Shown here: positions 52,670 through 62,400 of the stretch, in pieces
Layout of the letters: each line of letters opens with the position of its first letter
How positions within the stretch are numbered: position 1 is the first letter of the stretch
DNA from: Pseudoflavonifractor sp. An44
GTDB taxonomy: Bacteria; Bacillota; Clostridia; Oscillospirales; Oscillospiraceae
Length of the DNA stretch: 64,000 nt
Direction: 5' to 3'
Assembly: GCF_002161675.1 (NCBI RefSeq)
Contig: NZ_NFIH01000001.1
Span: 174,003-238,002, forward strand
Program-made: the position numbers and the translations under genes
Notes under the pieces: generated by a model
What the model saw: only the letters and a program-made list of their open reading frames with translations
Databases searched by the model: none
Told to the model about the DNA's origin: nothing

Positions 52670-54557
52670 TGTCCCCGTCAATCGCAAAGGCACCTTTGTT
52701 CGCCTGCTGCGCACCCTCTTCGAGTTTTTCCCGGTGCTGATGCCCGTGGCTCTGGTGTGTATCCTGTTCAGCGCCATCGTGGGCAGCCTTCCCACCGTGT
52801 TCATGCAGAAAATCATCGCTGTCATCGAGACCAACTGGCAGACCGGTGACTGGGCCGCTGCTGCCCCCCAGATTCTGCGGCTGGTGGCCATTCTGGCCAC
52901 CATGTACGGCCTGGCCCTCATCTCCACCATCGTGTGGACCCAGCTGATGGCCATCATCACCCAGGGCCTGCTGAAAAAGCTGCGAGTAAAGATGTTCGAC
53001 GGCATGCAGAACCTGCCCCTGCGCTACTTTGACACCAACGACCACGGCGATATCATGAGCCACTACACCAACGACATCGACACCCTGCGCCAGATGGTAG
53101 CCCAGAGCTTCCCTCAGCTACTGTCCATGTTCGTCACCATTCTGGCCGTGCTGGTGATCATGCTCTACTACAGCTTCTGGCTGAGCCTGGTGATTCTCCT
53201 GGGCTCCCTGGTGATGGTGAAGTTCACCCGCTCCATCGGCGGCAAGTCCGCCACCTTCTTCCAGCGGCAGCAGAAGTCCCTGGGTAAGGTGGAGGGCTTC
53301 GTGGAGGAGCTCATGGACGGCCAGAAGGTGGTCAAGGTGTTCTGTCACGAGTCCGAGACCTGCGCCGACTTCGACCGGCTCAACGACGCTCTCATGTCCG
53401 ACTCCAAGCAGGCCAACACCTACGCCAACACCCTCATGCCCATCCTCATGAACACCGGCAACTTCATCTATGCCCTGGTGGCCATCGTGGGCGGCATCCT
53501 TCTCATTACCCACGCCCCCAACCTGAGCTTTTCCGGCATGGCCTTCAGCATCAGCATCACCGTTCCCTTCCTCAACATGACCCGCCAGTTCACCGGTACC
53601 ATTGGCCAGGTGTCCCAGCAGATCAACCTGGTGGTCATGGGTATGGCCGGTGCACAGCGCATCTTTGAGCTGATGGACGAGGAGCCCGAGGTGGACCAGG
53701 GCAATGTAACTCTGGTGAACGTCCAGGAGCAGAAGGACGGCTCCCTGAAAGAGGTGCCCTACCGCAGCAACGTCTGGGCCTGGAAAGTACCTCAGGAGGA
53801 CGGCTCCTTCCACTACACCCGCCTCACCGGGGACGTACGCTTTGAGCACGTGGACTTCGGCTATGTGCCCGAGAAAACCGTACTCCACGACATCTCCCTC
53901 TTCGCCAAGCCCGGCCAGAAGGTGGCCTTCGTGGGCGCCACGGGTGCCGGTAAGACCACCATTACCAACCTCATCAACCGGTTCTACGACATCCACAACG
54001 GCCGCATCCTCTACGATGGCATCGACATCATGACCATCCGCAAGGCGGACCTGCGCCGCTCCCTGGGTATCGTGCTCCAGGACACCAACCTGTTTACCGG
54101 CACCGTCATGGACAACATTCGCTATGGTCAGCTGGAGGCCACCGACGAGGAGTGTATCGCCGCCGCCAAGCTGGCGGGCGCCCACGACTTCATCACCCGC
54201 CTGCCCCACGGCTACCAGACCATGCTCACCAGCAACGGCGCCAACCTCTCCCAGGGCCAGCGCCAGCTGCTGGCCATCGCCCGGGCCGCCGTGGCCGATC
54301 CCCCGGTGATGATCATGGACGAGGCCACCTCCTCCATCGACACCCGCACCGAGGCCATTGTCCAAAAGGGTATGGACGCCCTGATGTATGGCCGCACCGT
54401 GTTTGTCATCGCCCACCGGCTCTCCACCGTGAAGAACTCCAACGCCATCATGGTGCTGGAGCAGGGCCACATCATCGAGCGAGGCAGCCACGACGAACTC
54501 ATCGCCCAGAAGGGCAAGTACTACCAGCTGTATACCGGAGCCTTTGAGCTGGAATAA
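52659..54557 (+). CDS. ABC exporter half-transporter, second of a heterodimer
   Basis: A 632-aa ABC exporter subunit: six membrane helices (about 20-340), then an ATPase domain with Walker A VGATGAGKTTITNLI, signature NLSQGQRQLLAIARA and Walker B PVMIMDEATSSIDTRTE with the intact glutamate. It carries a longer insert between the membrane and ATPase parts (about 345-395). Starting inside the stop region of the first subunit, it is made with it as one complex. A perfect terminator follows. Confidence 0.94.
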   Translation: MKPNVPVNRKGTFVRLLRTLFEFFPVLMPVALVCILFSAIVGSLPTVFMQKIIAVIETNWQTGDWAAAAPQILRLVAILATMYGLALISTIVWTQLMAIITQGLLKKLRVKMFDGMQNLPLRYFDTNDHGDIMSHYTNDIDTLRQMVAQSFPQLLSMFVTILAVLVIMLYYSFWLSLVILLGSLVMVKFTRSIGGKSATFFQRQQKSLGKVEGFVEELMDGQKVVKVFCHESETCADFDRLNDALMSDSKQANTYANTLMPILMNTGNFIYALVAIVGGILLITHAPNLSFSGMAFSISITVPFLNMTRQFTGTIGQVSQQINLVVMGMAGAQRIFELMDEEPEVDQGNVTLVNVQEQKDGSLKEVPYRSNVWAWKVPQEDGSFHYTRLTGDVRFEHVDFGYVPEKTVLHDISLFAKPGQKVAFVGATGAGKTTITNLINRFYDIHNGRILYDGIDIMTIRKADLRRSLGIVLQDTNLFTGTVMDNIRYGQLEATDEECIAAAKLAGAHDFITRLPHGYQTMLTSNGANLSQGQRQLLAIARAAVADPPVMIMDEATSSIDTRTEAIVQKGMDALMYGRTVFVIAHRLSTVKNSNAIMVLEQGHIIERGSHDELIAQKGKYYQLYTGAFELE

Positions 54558-54570
54558 GTCCTATACAAGC

Positions 54571-54606
54571 AAAAAAGTCGTTCTCCCGTGGGAGAACGAC
54601 TTTTTT
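54571..54606. terminator. Bidirectional terminator
   Basis: Perfect 17-bp inverted repeat (AAAAAAGTCGTTCTCCC and complement, 2-base centre) between the convergent ABC exporter and trpZ-like genes. Confidence 0.93.
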
Positions 54607-55406
54607 CATTCACTCAGCAACATGCGGTCGTTGTCCAGCTGTTGGCCCGTGCCAGCTTTGAACTGCTCCAAGAGATCTTGGACGGTCATGCCCGCTCTCT
54701 GCTCTCCCTCCACGTCCAGCACCACGTGGCCGTCTGCCATCATCAAAGTGCGGTTGCCCAGCTCCAGGGCCTGGGACATGTTGTGGGTGACCATGAGACA
54801 GGTGATGTGGTCCCGGGCCACAATGTCCCGGGTCAGTTTCAGCACCTGCTCCGCCGTGGCGGGGTCCAAGGCAGCGGTGTGCTCGTCCAGCAGCAGCAGC
54901 TGGGGCGGCACCAAGGTGGCCATGAGCAGGGTCAGGGCCTGGCGCTGTCCGCCGGACAGCAGCCCCACCGGGTGCCCCATGCGGTCCTCCAATCCCATGC
55001 CCAACAGGCTCAAATGCTCCCGGAACATGGCCCGGTCCTTTTTGCTGATGCGGCTGAAAGGCGCATTGCCCCGGGAGGAGCGCAGATAGGCCAGAGCCAG
55101 ATTCTCCTCAATGGTCATATGGGGAGCCGTCCCCTTCAAGGGGTCCTGGAACAGCCTCCCAATGGTACGGCTGCGCTTGTGCTCCGGGAGATAGGTGATG
55201 TTGCGTTCTCCCAGAGTGATGCTGCCCTGGTCCACATAGAACGTCCCGGCAATGGCGTTGAAGAGAGTGGATTTTCCCGCTCCGTTGGAGCCGATGATGG
55301 TGATAAAATCCCCATCCTTCACCTCCAGGGACAGATTGGAGAGGGCGGTCTTCTCATTGATGGTCCCGGGATAAAAGGTCTTGGAAATTCCTTTGATGTT
55401 CAGCAT
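54606..55406 (-). CDS. ABC importer ATPase of a TrpXYZ-type tryptophan transporter
   Basis: A 266-aa ATPase: Walker A TIIGSNGAGKSTLFNAI, a Q-loop in RLFQDPLKGTAPHMT, signature LLSGGQRQALTLLMATL, Walker B LLLLDEHTAALDP and the H-loop LMVTHNMSQAL. The GTAPHMTIEENLALA stretch is typical of this uptake family. It is the last gene of the Trp T-box operon, 6 bases after the permease. Histidine in place of proline in DEHT is a normal feature of the family. Confidence 0.92.
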   Translation of the reverse strand: MLNIKGISKTFYPGTINEKTALSNLSLEVKDGDFITIIGSNGAGKSTLFNAIAGTFYVDQGSITLGERNITYLPEHKRSRTIGRLFQDPLKGTAPHMTIEENLALAYLRSSRGNAPFSRISKKDRAMFREHLSLLGMGLEDRMGHPVGLLSGGQRQALTLLMATLVPPQLLLLDEHTAALDPATAEQVLKLTRDIVARDHITCLMVTHNMSQALELGNRTLMMADGHVVLDVEGEQRAGMTVQDLLEQFKAGTGQQLDNDRMLLSE

Positions 55407-55412
55407 GTTCCC

Positions 55413-56324
55413 TCACGCTCCCTTCCCTGCCATGGCTTTTTTCTTTTGGAATGCCACCCAGCTGCGCAGCGTAGGTGCGGCAATAGCCAGGCCTACGATG
55501 ATGGCGGTGACCAGCTTCAGGCACTCCACCGGCACCACCTTGGTGTAGAGCACAATGGCGTAAATCAAACGATAGATGATGGAGCCCACAATCACCGCAA
55601 TGGCTCCCTTGAGGATGGAGCGTCGGCCCAGCACCGTCTCACCGATGATGAGGCAGGCCAACCCGATGACCACAATGCCCGTGCCGCCGTTGATGTCAGC
55701 GGTGCGCTGGTACTGGCCCACCATGCCGCCGGACAGGGCGGTGAGGGCGTTGGCGATGCACAGACCCACGGTAATGGTAAAGGTGGGGTTCACCGAGGAG
55801 GCCCGCACCATGTCCCGGTTGTCTCCGGTGGCCCGGATGGACAGGCCCAGCCGGGTGCCCAGGAAGAGCACCAGCAGTACCGCCATGAGGATGGTCACAC
55901 CCCCGGCCAGCACCGTCTCATACCACTTCCCGCCGATGCCCGTGGTGCGAAACAGAGAAAAGATAGTGTCGTCTTTGAGCAGGCTCACATTGGAGCTCCA
56001 CCCCATCACCATGAGGTTCACGGTATATAATCCTGTGTTGGTGACGATGCCCGCCAAAATGGAGGGCACTCCCAGGCGGGTCTGCAAAAAGGCGGTGACA
56101 AACCCGGCACAGGCCCCTGCCACCATGGCCGCCGGAATGGCCAAAAAGGGGTGGCCAGCCGCCGTCACCGTCACCGACACCGCCGCCCCCAGCACAAAGG
56201 CCCCATCCGTGGTCAGGTCGGCAATGTCCAGAATGCGGTAGCTCAAAAACAGGGCCATGGCCACCAGCGCATACAAAAAGCCCAGCTCCAGGGCCGTCTG
56301 CACAATATACAGCAATTCCTTCAC
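55413..56324 (-). CDS. ABC importer permease of a TrpXYZ-type tryptophan transporter
   Basis: A 303-aa permease with about nine membrane helices and the family motif SYRILDIADLTTDGAFVLGAAV; also GLCIANALTALSGGMVGQYQRTADIN. GTG 56324 with AAAGGAG is chosen; the frame is open upstream to 56366 but crosses the hairpin between the genes. It lies between the binding protein and ATPase genes of a tryptophan T-box operon. Confidence 0.93.
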   Translation of the reverse strand: MKELLYIVQTALELGFLYALVAMALFLSYRILDIADLTTDGAFVLGAAVSVTVTAAGHPFLAIPAAMVAGACAGFVTAFLQTRLGVPSILAGIVTNTGLYTVNLMVMGWSSNVSLLKDDTIFSLFRTTGIGGKWYETVLAGGVTILMAVLLVLFLGTRLGLSIRATGDNRDMVRASSVNPTFTITVGLCIANALTALSGGMVGQYQRTADINGGTGIVVIGLACLIIGETVLGRRSILKGAIAVIVGSIIYRLIYAIVLYTKVVPVECLKLVTAIIVGLAIAAPTLRSWVAFQKKKAMAGKGA

Positions 56325-56332
56325 GCTCCTTT

Positions 56333-56364
56333 GCCCCGTCCGGCACCTATGTGCCGGACGGGGC
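56333..56364 (-). repeat. Intercistronic hairpin between binding protein and permease genes
   Basis: Perfect 14-bp inverted repeat GCCCCGTCCGGCAC / GTGCCGGACGGGGC with a 4-base loop, ending at the permease ribosome binding site. No T-run follows on the minus strand. It may protect the upstream mRNA, favouring excess binding protein. Confidence 0.8.
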
Positions 56365-56372
56365 ATAGTTTT

Positions 56373-57374
56373 TTATTCCTTGGTGGTGGTCACTTCCACC
56401 ACTTCACCCAGCTGGCCAAACACCTGGGGGTCAATGCCCAGGGCCTTGGCGGTCTCGGTGTTCACGGTAATGAGGCCGCCATCCATGTAGTACACGTCCT
56501 CCATACTGTCCACGCCCTCGGTGATGGCCTGGTAGGCCAGGTCTGCGGTGCGGGTGCCCAGATCGGTATAGTTGACGCCGCAGGTGGCAAAGGCGCCGTT
56601 TCTCACGAAGGAGTCCGCCCCGGTGTAGTGGGGAATTCCTGCTTGGGCCAGCTGCTCATAGATGGCCAGCTCGGCGGACATGATCACGTTGTCGGTGGGA
56701 GTGAAGATGGCATCCACACCACCGGCCACCAGAGCGGAAGCCGCGGCGATCACCTCGTCATTGGTATTGCCCGTCTGTTCCACATAGGAGATTCCCTTGC
56801 TGTCCAAGTACTCCTTGGCCTCCTGGATGGGAGTGGCGGAGTTGGGCTCGGACAGAGAGTACAGCAGTCCCACCTTCTTCATGTCGGGGTTTTGGGTGAG
56901 CATCATATCCAGAATGACGCTGGTCTCCAGGGCGTCGCTGGTGCCGGTGACATAGTCCAGCCCGGTGAGCTCTGCGGTCTTGGGGTCCGATACTGCGGCG
57001 TACACCACAGGGGTCTGGGTGTCCTGGGCACACAGGGCCATCACCTGAGCGGCGGTGCTGGCGATGGGGATGATGGCGTCCACCCCGTCTACAATGGCCT
57101 GGTCTCCCAGCTGCTTGAGCACGGACTGGTCGTTCTGTCCGGAGTACACCTCGTATTCAATGGTTACATTCTTTTCCTGGGCAATGGAGTCCAGCTGAGT
57201 GGTGATTGCTTTGGCGATCTCATCCAGAGAGGCATGGTCCATCTGCTTGACCACAGCCACCTTGTAGGTGTCGTCCTTCCCATCCTTGCCTGCACCACAG
57301 GCACACAGAGAGAGAAGCATGGTGCCCGCTACGGCACAAGCGGCAAATCGACGGATGATCTGATTGTTTTTCAT
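56373..57374 (-). CDS. Substrate-binding lipoprotein of a TrpXYZ-type ABC importer
   Basis: A 333-aa ABC-type solute-binding protein (DUF534/TrpX family). It has a lipoprotein signal with the lipidated cysteine probably C26 (SLCACG). The mature part starts YKVAVVKQMDHASLDEI and holds ADAIIPIASTAAQVM-like and VYAAVSDPKTAEL segments. ATG 57374 follows GGAGGAAAACACC. It heads the operon under a tryptophan T-box, so tryptophan is the likely ligand, the basis of the TrpX name in streptococci. Confidence 0.92.
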   Translation of the reverse strand: MKNNQIIRRFAACAVAGTMLLSLCACGAGKDGKDDTYKVAVVKQMDHASLDEIAKAITTQLDSIAQEKNVTIEYEVYSGQNDQSVLKQLGDQAIVDGVDAIIPIASTAAQVMALCAQDTQTPVVYAAVSDPKTAELTGLDYVTGTSDALETSVILDMMLTQNPDMKKVGLLYSLSEPNSATPIQEAKEYLDSKGISYVEQTGNTNDEVIAAASALVAGGVDAIFTPTDNVIMSAELAIYEQLAQAGIPHYTGADSFVRNGAFATCGVNYTDLGTRTADLAYQAITEGVDSMEDVYYMDGGLITVNTETAKALGIDPQVFGQLGEVVEVTTTKE

Positions 57375-57428
57375 GGTGTTTTCCTCCATTTTTTGAATTT
57401 GGGCGGCAGATGTTTTTCCGCTTTGCCA

Positions 57429-57720
57429 GGGCCGAAAAATGAAAAAAGCCTCTGCCCCACATGGGACAAAAGCTCAGCTTCTGCGATACCACCCAAATTG
57501 ACGCCAAACGACGCCCACTCGCTTACGCATACCATCATATGCGCCCCTTCTGATAACGGGTGGGGTACCCGTCAGTCCCTACTAGGTCGCCCGTTCGGTC
57601 TGCCCTCCGAAGTCCATTCTCCTAGCTGCTCCCCGCCCCGCTCTCACCGTCCGGGACTCTCTGAAGGTTCGCCACACTGGATACTACTCTCCGTCAATGG
57701 TTTGCTGTATTGAAGTTGTT
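57429..57720 (-). promoter_or_regulatory. T-box riboswitch, tryptophan specifier
   Basis: On the minus strand the T-box motif GGGTGGTATCGCAG is at 57494-57481. A terminator hairpin with T-run is at about 57464-57431. In stem I the context GAA-TGG-A gives specifier UGG (57616-57614), tryptophan. It fits the TrpXYZ-type genes downstream. Confidence 0.94.
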
Positions 57721-57726
57721 GTGGCC

Positions 57727-57755
57727 ATTATACGCACCCGCTCCCCACTTGTCAA
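57727..57755 (-). promoter_or_regulatory. Promoter of the Trp T-box operon
   Basis: Exact consensus TTGACA (57755-57750) and TATAAT (57732-57727), 17 bases apart on the minus strand. Confidence 0.92.
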
Positions 57756-57865
57756 CCCCTTTCAGAGAAAATTTTTTATCACACTAATGTGTCATACTTT
57801 TTGAGGGGGACGTGCAAGTCCCTCAGACGACACGCATACCCTTTTCTCACGAGGGAGGGACTGCC

Positions 57866-59020
57866 ATGTTTCGCATCTTAAAAAAACAAGTTCTCCGGGA
57901 TTCCGTCGTCCTCATCGCGCTGCTCACCGCCGCCCTAGCGCTGGTGACTGCCCCCACCCAGGCTATGACAGGGGCGAAAAATGGGCTAACCCTGTGCTGC
58001 AACGTCATCATCCCCTCCCTCTTCCCCTTTTTTGTGCTCTCCTCCCTGGCGGTGGATCTGGGACTGGCCGCCTATCTGGGGCGGCTGCTGGAGGGAGTCA
58101 TGCGCCCCCTGTTCCGGGTCAGCGGCTGCTGCGCTATGGCTGTAGTGCTGGGCTTTGTGGGCGGCTACCCCCTGGGAGCCAAAACCGCCCTGGAGCTGTA
58201 CCGCCAAGGTCTGTGTACCAAGACGGAGACCGAGCGGCTCCTGGCCTTCTGCAACAACTCCGGGCCCGCCTTCATCTTGGGAGTCGTGGGGGCTGGCATC
58301 TTTGGCAGCGGCCAGATTGGCCTGCTGCTCTACGCCTCCCACTGTGTCGCCTCCCTCCTCACGGGCCTGCTCTTTCGGTTCTACGGCCACGAGGACCCAC
58401 GGGCCAAGGCAACCAGCTATCCCAAGCCCATTGCCGCCACCACCATTCCCACCGCCTTCACCAATGGGGTGGTGCGCTCCTTTTCCAATCTGCTGAACAT
58501 CTGTGCCTTTGTCATCTTCTTTTCCGCTCTCCTCCAGCTTATGTCCTACTTTGGAGTATTCACCGCCATTGCCCGGCTGCTCTCTCTGATGGGTGTCTCC
58601 TCCCGCTATGCTCCCCAGCTGGTGGCGGGCCTGCTGGAGCTCACCTCCGGGGTGTCCTCCCTGGGCGGCGTGGCCAGTTCCGCCGGGTCCATCTCCATGG
58701 CTGCCTTTATGCTGGGCTGGGCCGGGCTGTCCGTCCACTGTCAGGTGCTGTGCTTCCTCATTGACAGTGGCCTTTCTGCCCGCACCTATCTGCTGGGCAA
58801 GTTCCTCCACGGCCTCATCTCCGCCGCCCTCACCTACCTGGTGACCACCCTCTTCCCCCTCACCTATCCGGTCTCGTACTACCTCACGTCCCAGACCCAG
58901 AGCCTCACCCAGCTGGATTTCCGCCACATCCTCCCGGTGACCCTGGCCACCGCCGTGCTCTGCTGGATGGCCCTTGTGGCTCTGTGTCGATTTTTGGCTG
59001 GAAAAACAGGTGGAAAATAG
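57866..59020 (+). CDS. ylbJ: Sporulation integral membrane protein YlbJ
   Basis: A 384-aa protein with about eight membrane helices and two nucleoside-recognition (Gate) domains. It has CCNVIIPSLFPFFVLSSLAV, VLGFVGGYPLGAKTALELY and LLAFCNNSGPAFILGVVG, then SGVSSLGG-type repeats in the second half. In Bacillus ylbJ is in the sigma-E regulon and needed for resistant spores. ATG 57866 after GAGGGAGGGACTGCC is preferred to the frame's start at 57812. Divergent from the Trp T-box promoter; no clear sigma-E site seen. Confidence 0.92.
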   Translation: MFRILKKQVLRDSVVLIALLTAALALVTAPTQAMTGAKNGLTLCCNVIIPSLFPFFVLSSLAVDLGLAAYLGRLLEGVMRPLFRVSGCCAMAVVLGFVGGYPLGAKTALELYRQGLCTKTETERLLAFCNNSGPAFILGVVGAGIFGSGQIGLLLYASHCVASLLTGLLFRFYGHEDPRAKATSYPKPIAATTIPTAFTNGVVRSFSNLLNICAFVIFFSALLQLMSYFGVFTAIARLLSLMGVSSRYAPQLVAGLLELTSGVSSLGGVASSAGSISMAAFMLGWAGLSVHCQVLCFLIDSGLSARTYLLGKFLHGLISAALTYLVTTLFPLTYPVSYYLTSQTQSLTQLDFRHILPVTLATAVLCWMALVALCRFLAGKTGGK

Positions 59021-59071
59021 CGGGCGTTTGGTGTATACTGAGGAGGATCTCGGAAGAACAGGAGACTTGCT

Positions 59072-59281
59072 ATGCTGTTTCAAAAAAATATTGAACCCCG
59101 CTGCCTCTACTGCAAGCGAGGTGTGGCTCTGGATGAAGAGCAGATTTTGTGCTCCCTCAAAGGCGTGGTGGACCCAGGCGGCGCTTGCCGTGCCTTCCGG
59201 TATGACCCCTTAAAGCGTGTGCCCAAAAAGCCCGTGGTGGCCAACTTCTCCCACCTGAAAAAAGAAGACTTTATGCTCTAA
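59072..59281 (+). CDS. Small Cys-containing conserved-looking protein
   Basis: A 69-aa protein with EPRCLYCKRGVALDEEQILC near the start and GACRAFRYDPLKRVP in the middle. The four cysteines (C-x2-C, C, C) could bind a metal. I do not know its function. It lies between ylbJ and the sialidase and is followed by a strong terminator. ATG 59072 follows an AGGAGACTTGCT-type site. Confidence 0.7.
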   Translation: MLFQKNIEPRCLYCKRGVALDEEQILCSLKGVVDPGGACRAFRYDPLKRVPKKPVVANFSHLKKEDFML

Positions 59282-59298
59282 CCCCTCCGCTCCCTCCC

Positions 59299-59331
59299 AG
59301 GAGCCTGACCGATGGTCGGGCTCCTTTTTTT
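59299..59331 (+). terminator. Terminator after the small Cys protein
   Basis: AGGAGCCTGACC / GGTCGGGCTCCT (one G-T pair, GAT loop) followed by TTTTTTT. Confidence 0.92.
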
Positions 59332-59351
59332 GTCTCCACCCACCAATCTCC

Positions 59352-59380
59352 TTGACCCGAAGTCCGCTTTTTGGTATGAT
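59352..59380 (+). promoter_or_regulatory. Promoter of the sialidase gene
   Basis: TTGACC (59352-59357) and TATGAT (59375-59380) are 17 bases apart, about 45 bases before the start. Confidence 0.8.
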
Positions 59381-59427
59381 AGTTTTGTGCAATACAGAGA
59401 GAAGCACATGTACAAGGAGGATGTGTT

Positions 59428-62400
59428 ATGAACAAAACACCAATGTCTAAGCGCATCGCGGCCACTGCATTGTCAGCCAGTCTCCTGCTCAGCTGCTGTC
59501 TGACCGCACCCCCGGCCCGCGCCACAGGAGAACGTGATGTCAGCGCATCGCCCTGGTCTACCATTGTGGATGGCGATCTGGGCGACGGAAGCGTCCAGTA
59601 CCTGAGAGATCGGGACGGCGTGGAAGCCGGCGGCACCTACGCCATTTTCTACAACACCACCCGCAGCATTCTCTACCATACGGGGACCGGAAAGACAGAC
59701 CAGGTCACCGGGACAGCCGCCAACGACGCCCTCAGCCTGGCTTCCAACTTTGCCTCTTCCCGGCAGCTATGGACCATTGAAAAGCGAGAGGGAGACGACG
59801 GCTACAACATCAAGAGTCTGGACAGCAACCGCTATCTGGATCTGAGCCAGACCACCGCCGTCAACGGACATGTGAACACCTCAGACCATCCGGTGCGGGT
59901 GGACATCACCTTCCACGAGGACAGCGGCACCTATACCCTCTCCAATGGCAGCAACTACCTCACCCACGGCAGTACCGCAGGCAACAAATACTACTGCAGC
60001 ACCAGCCAGGACTCTGCCCTGATTGAATTCCAGCTCTATCAGGAGACCCAAGTGCTGCCCACCGTGGTGGGGGAGAACCCCAAGGGCACACAGCCTGTGT
60101 CCGAGCCCTTCAGCAGTGAGGCCACCGGAAGCCAGCATTTCCGCATCCCCTCTCTGTACACCTTGGACAATGGCTGGATTGTGGCCGCCTCGGACATCCG
60201 CTGGGCCACCAGCGGTGACTCTCCCCAAAACCTGGACACCATTGTCAGCGTCTCCAAGGACAACGGCCAGACTTGGGAGTGGGAAGTGGTGAACTACCTG
60301 GCCGACATGGCGGAAACCACCACCAGCAACGCCAGCAGCTCCTTCATTGATCCCTCCATCGTCCAGGACAGCAACGGCACCGTCCACATGGTGGTGGATG
60401 CCTGCCCCTCTTACGTGGGCCTGATGAGCGGCAATCAGATGGGCCAAGAGAGCACCGGTTTTGACGATCAGGGCCGCCTGCTGGTGGCCAAGGGTGAAGC
60501 CGGTACCTACGCCCCCAAAACTGCATCTTCCTATACCTACTATGTAGATTTGAACAACAACAATGGTTTGGCGGAGCCCGCCAATGACAACGGCAAAGAT
60601 GTCATCCTCTACCCCATTTGCAGCCAGGATGGCACCGTCACGGACACCTGGGTGGATGCCTTCCTGAATGTGTATGTCAAGTCTGAGGAAGACGGCACCT
60701 TCACCAAGCCCTATGTGACTCAGTTGGGCAACTCCGCCAACCGAGTGCAAAAGAACCTGTTCTTCCAGAACAGCGAGTGGAAGGTCTACCCGGTGTTCTA
60801 TATCATGCACCGCTCCGCTCAGGTCACCGATGAGGGCTTGGAGTGGAGCGAGCCCAAGTTCCTGAACATCAAGACCGCCGCCAACGAGAAATTCACCGGC
60901 GTCTGTCCTGGCCGTGGCATCACCATGACCTACAACGGCACCGAGCGCATCATCTTCCCCCTCTATGACAACCGCACCGGAAACGAGCTGGCCAGTGTCA
61001 TCTACTCCGACGACGGCGGCGCCAGCTGGCAGCGTGGTGAGCACAACAGCAACCTCAACGGGGTGGGCAAGACCAGTGAATCTCAGGTGGTACTCCTCCC
61101 CAACGGTGATTTGCGGATGTACTCCCGTAACACCATCAACTATGTCAGCTACGCCGACTCCTCCGATGGCGGTGCGACCTGGAGCCAGTGCCAGCCTGAT
61201 AACAATCTGTTCAGTCAGAAGAGCGGCGGCGGCTGCATGGTCTCCTTCATCAATCTGGAGGGCACTCTCATCGGTCCCGACGACCAGGCCTACGACAACC
61301 TGATTTTGGGCTCCTACGCTCGCATTCAGCGCACCGAGGGCGTGGTGCGTATCGGCTCTGTGGCTGAGGACGGCACCGTCATTTGGCTCAACGACGACAT
61401 CACCCGCTATACTGGTATCAATAACTGCTTCGCCTACTCCTGTGTCTCCCAGCTGCAGGAGGATGGAAAAGCCACCGATACCTTTGGCATTCTCTATGAA
61501 AACCAGGTCTCCCCCTGCCAGATTGCCTTTGAAACCCTGACAGTTCAGGACCTGCTGGGTGAAGGCTGGTACATGGTGCAGGATGAGAGTGAGAAGATCA
61601 CTCTGACCCTGGAGCCCCAGTTTATCAATCTCAGTGTGGGCCAGTCCGGCCAGGTACAGGCCATCGTCACCCCAGAGGATGCCGCCATCATCACCTGGAG
61701 TTCAGACTCTCCCGCAGTGGCTACCGTCAGTGATACCGGTGTCATCACCGCTGTCAGCAGCGGCACTGCCACCATCACTGCCACGGCCACCGCCTCCAAC
61801 GGAATTGTCCGCACCGCCAAGCTCTCTGTGGCTGTACAGGGTGAGAGCGGTATTTTCCTTCCCCCCTGTTTCCAGGACATCATTTCCAGCGAGGACCACG
61901 AGGCCCAAACCACCTATAATCTGGACACCGATGGCCTGAATGCTGAGGGTGTTTACGCCATCTATCACGCCGGGACCCAGAGAATCCTCTACCACGCCAA
62001 CGGCCAGAGCAACACCGATCAGGTCACTGGCTCCGTGTCCAACAACCAGCTGATCTTGGACGGACAGTATGCCGCCAGTCGCCAGCTGTGGCGCATCACC
62101 CAGACCGAAGACGGCTACACCGTCCAGAGCCTGGAAGCCGACGGCGCCTATCTCCGCCTCAACGACAGCGCCACCCAGCCCGGTGCCCGAGTGCCGGTGC
62201 AGAGTGAGCCCTACACCCTGCACATCCAGCCCGGTGCCACCCCCGGCTCCTATACCATCTCCCATACAGTTGGTGATCGGGAGCTCTACCTGTCCCACTC
62301 CGCTGAAGCCACGAAGCAGTACTATGTGAGCGCCGAGGCCAGTGAGTTCCAGCTGTTCCTGGAGACAACCACTCCCGCCCACACCACCTATCAGGTCAGC

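Noticed and set aside
50972..53005. A 677-codon minus-strand frame opposite the ABC exporter genes
   Set aside because: Antisense shadow with low-complexity His/Gly/Asp content; both plus-strand ABC genes have intact motifs.
57780..57865. Sigma-E promoter for ylbJ at GTCATAC (about 57792)
   Set aside because: The -35-like GTCATAC has no CATACAnT at the right spacing, so the match is probably chance.
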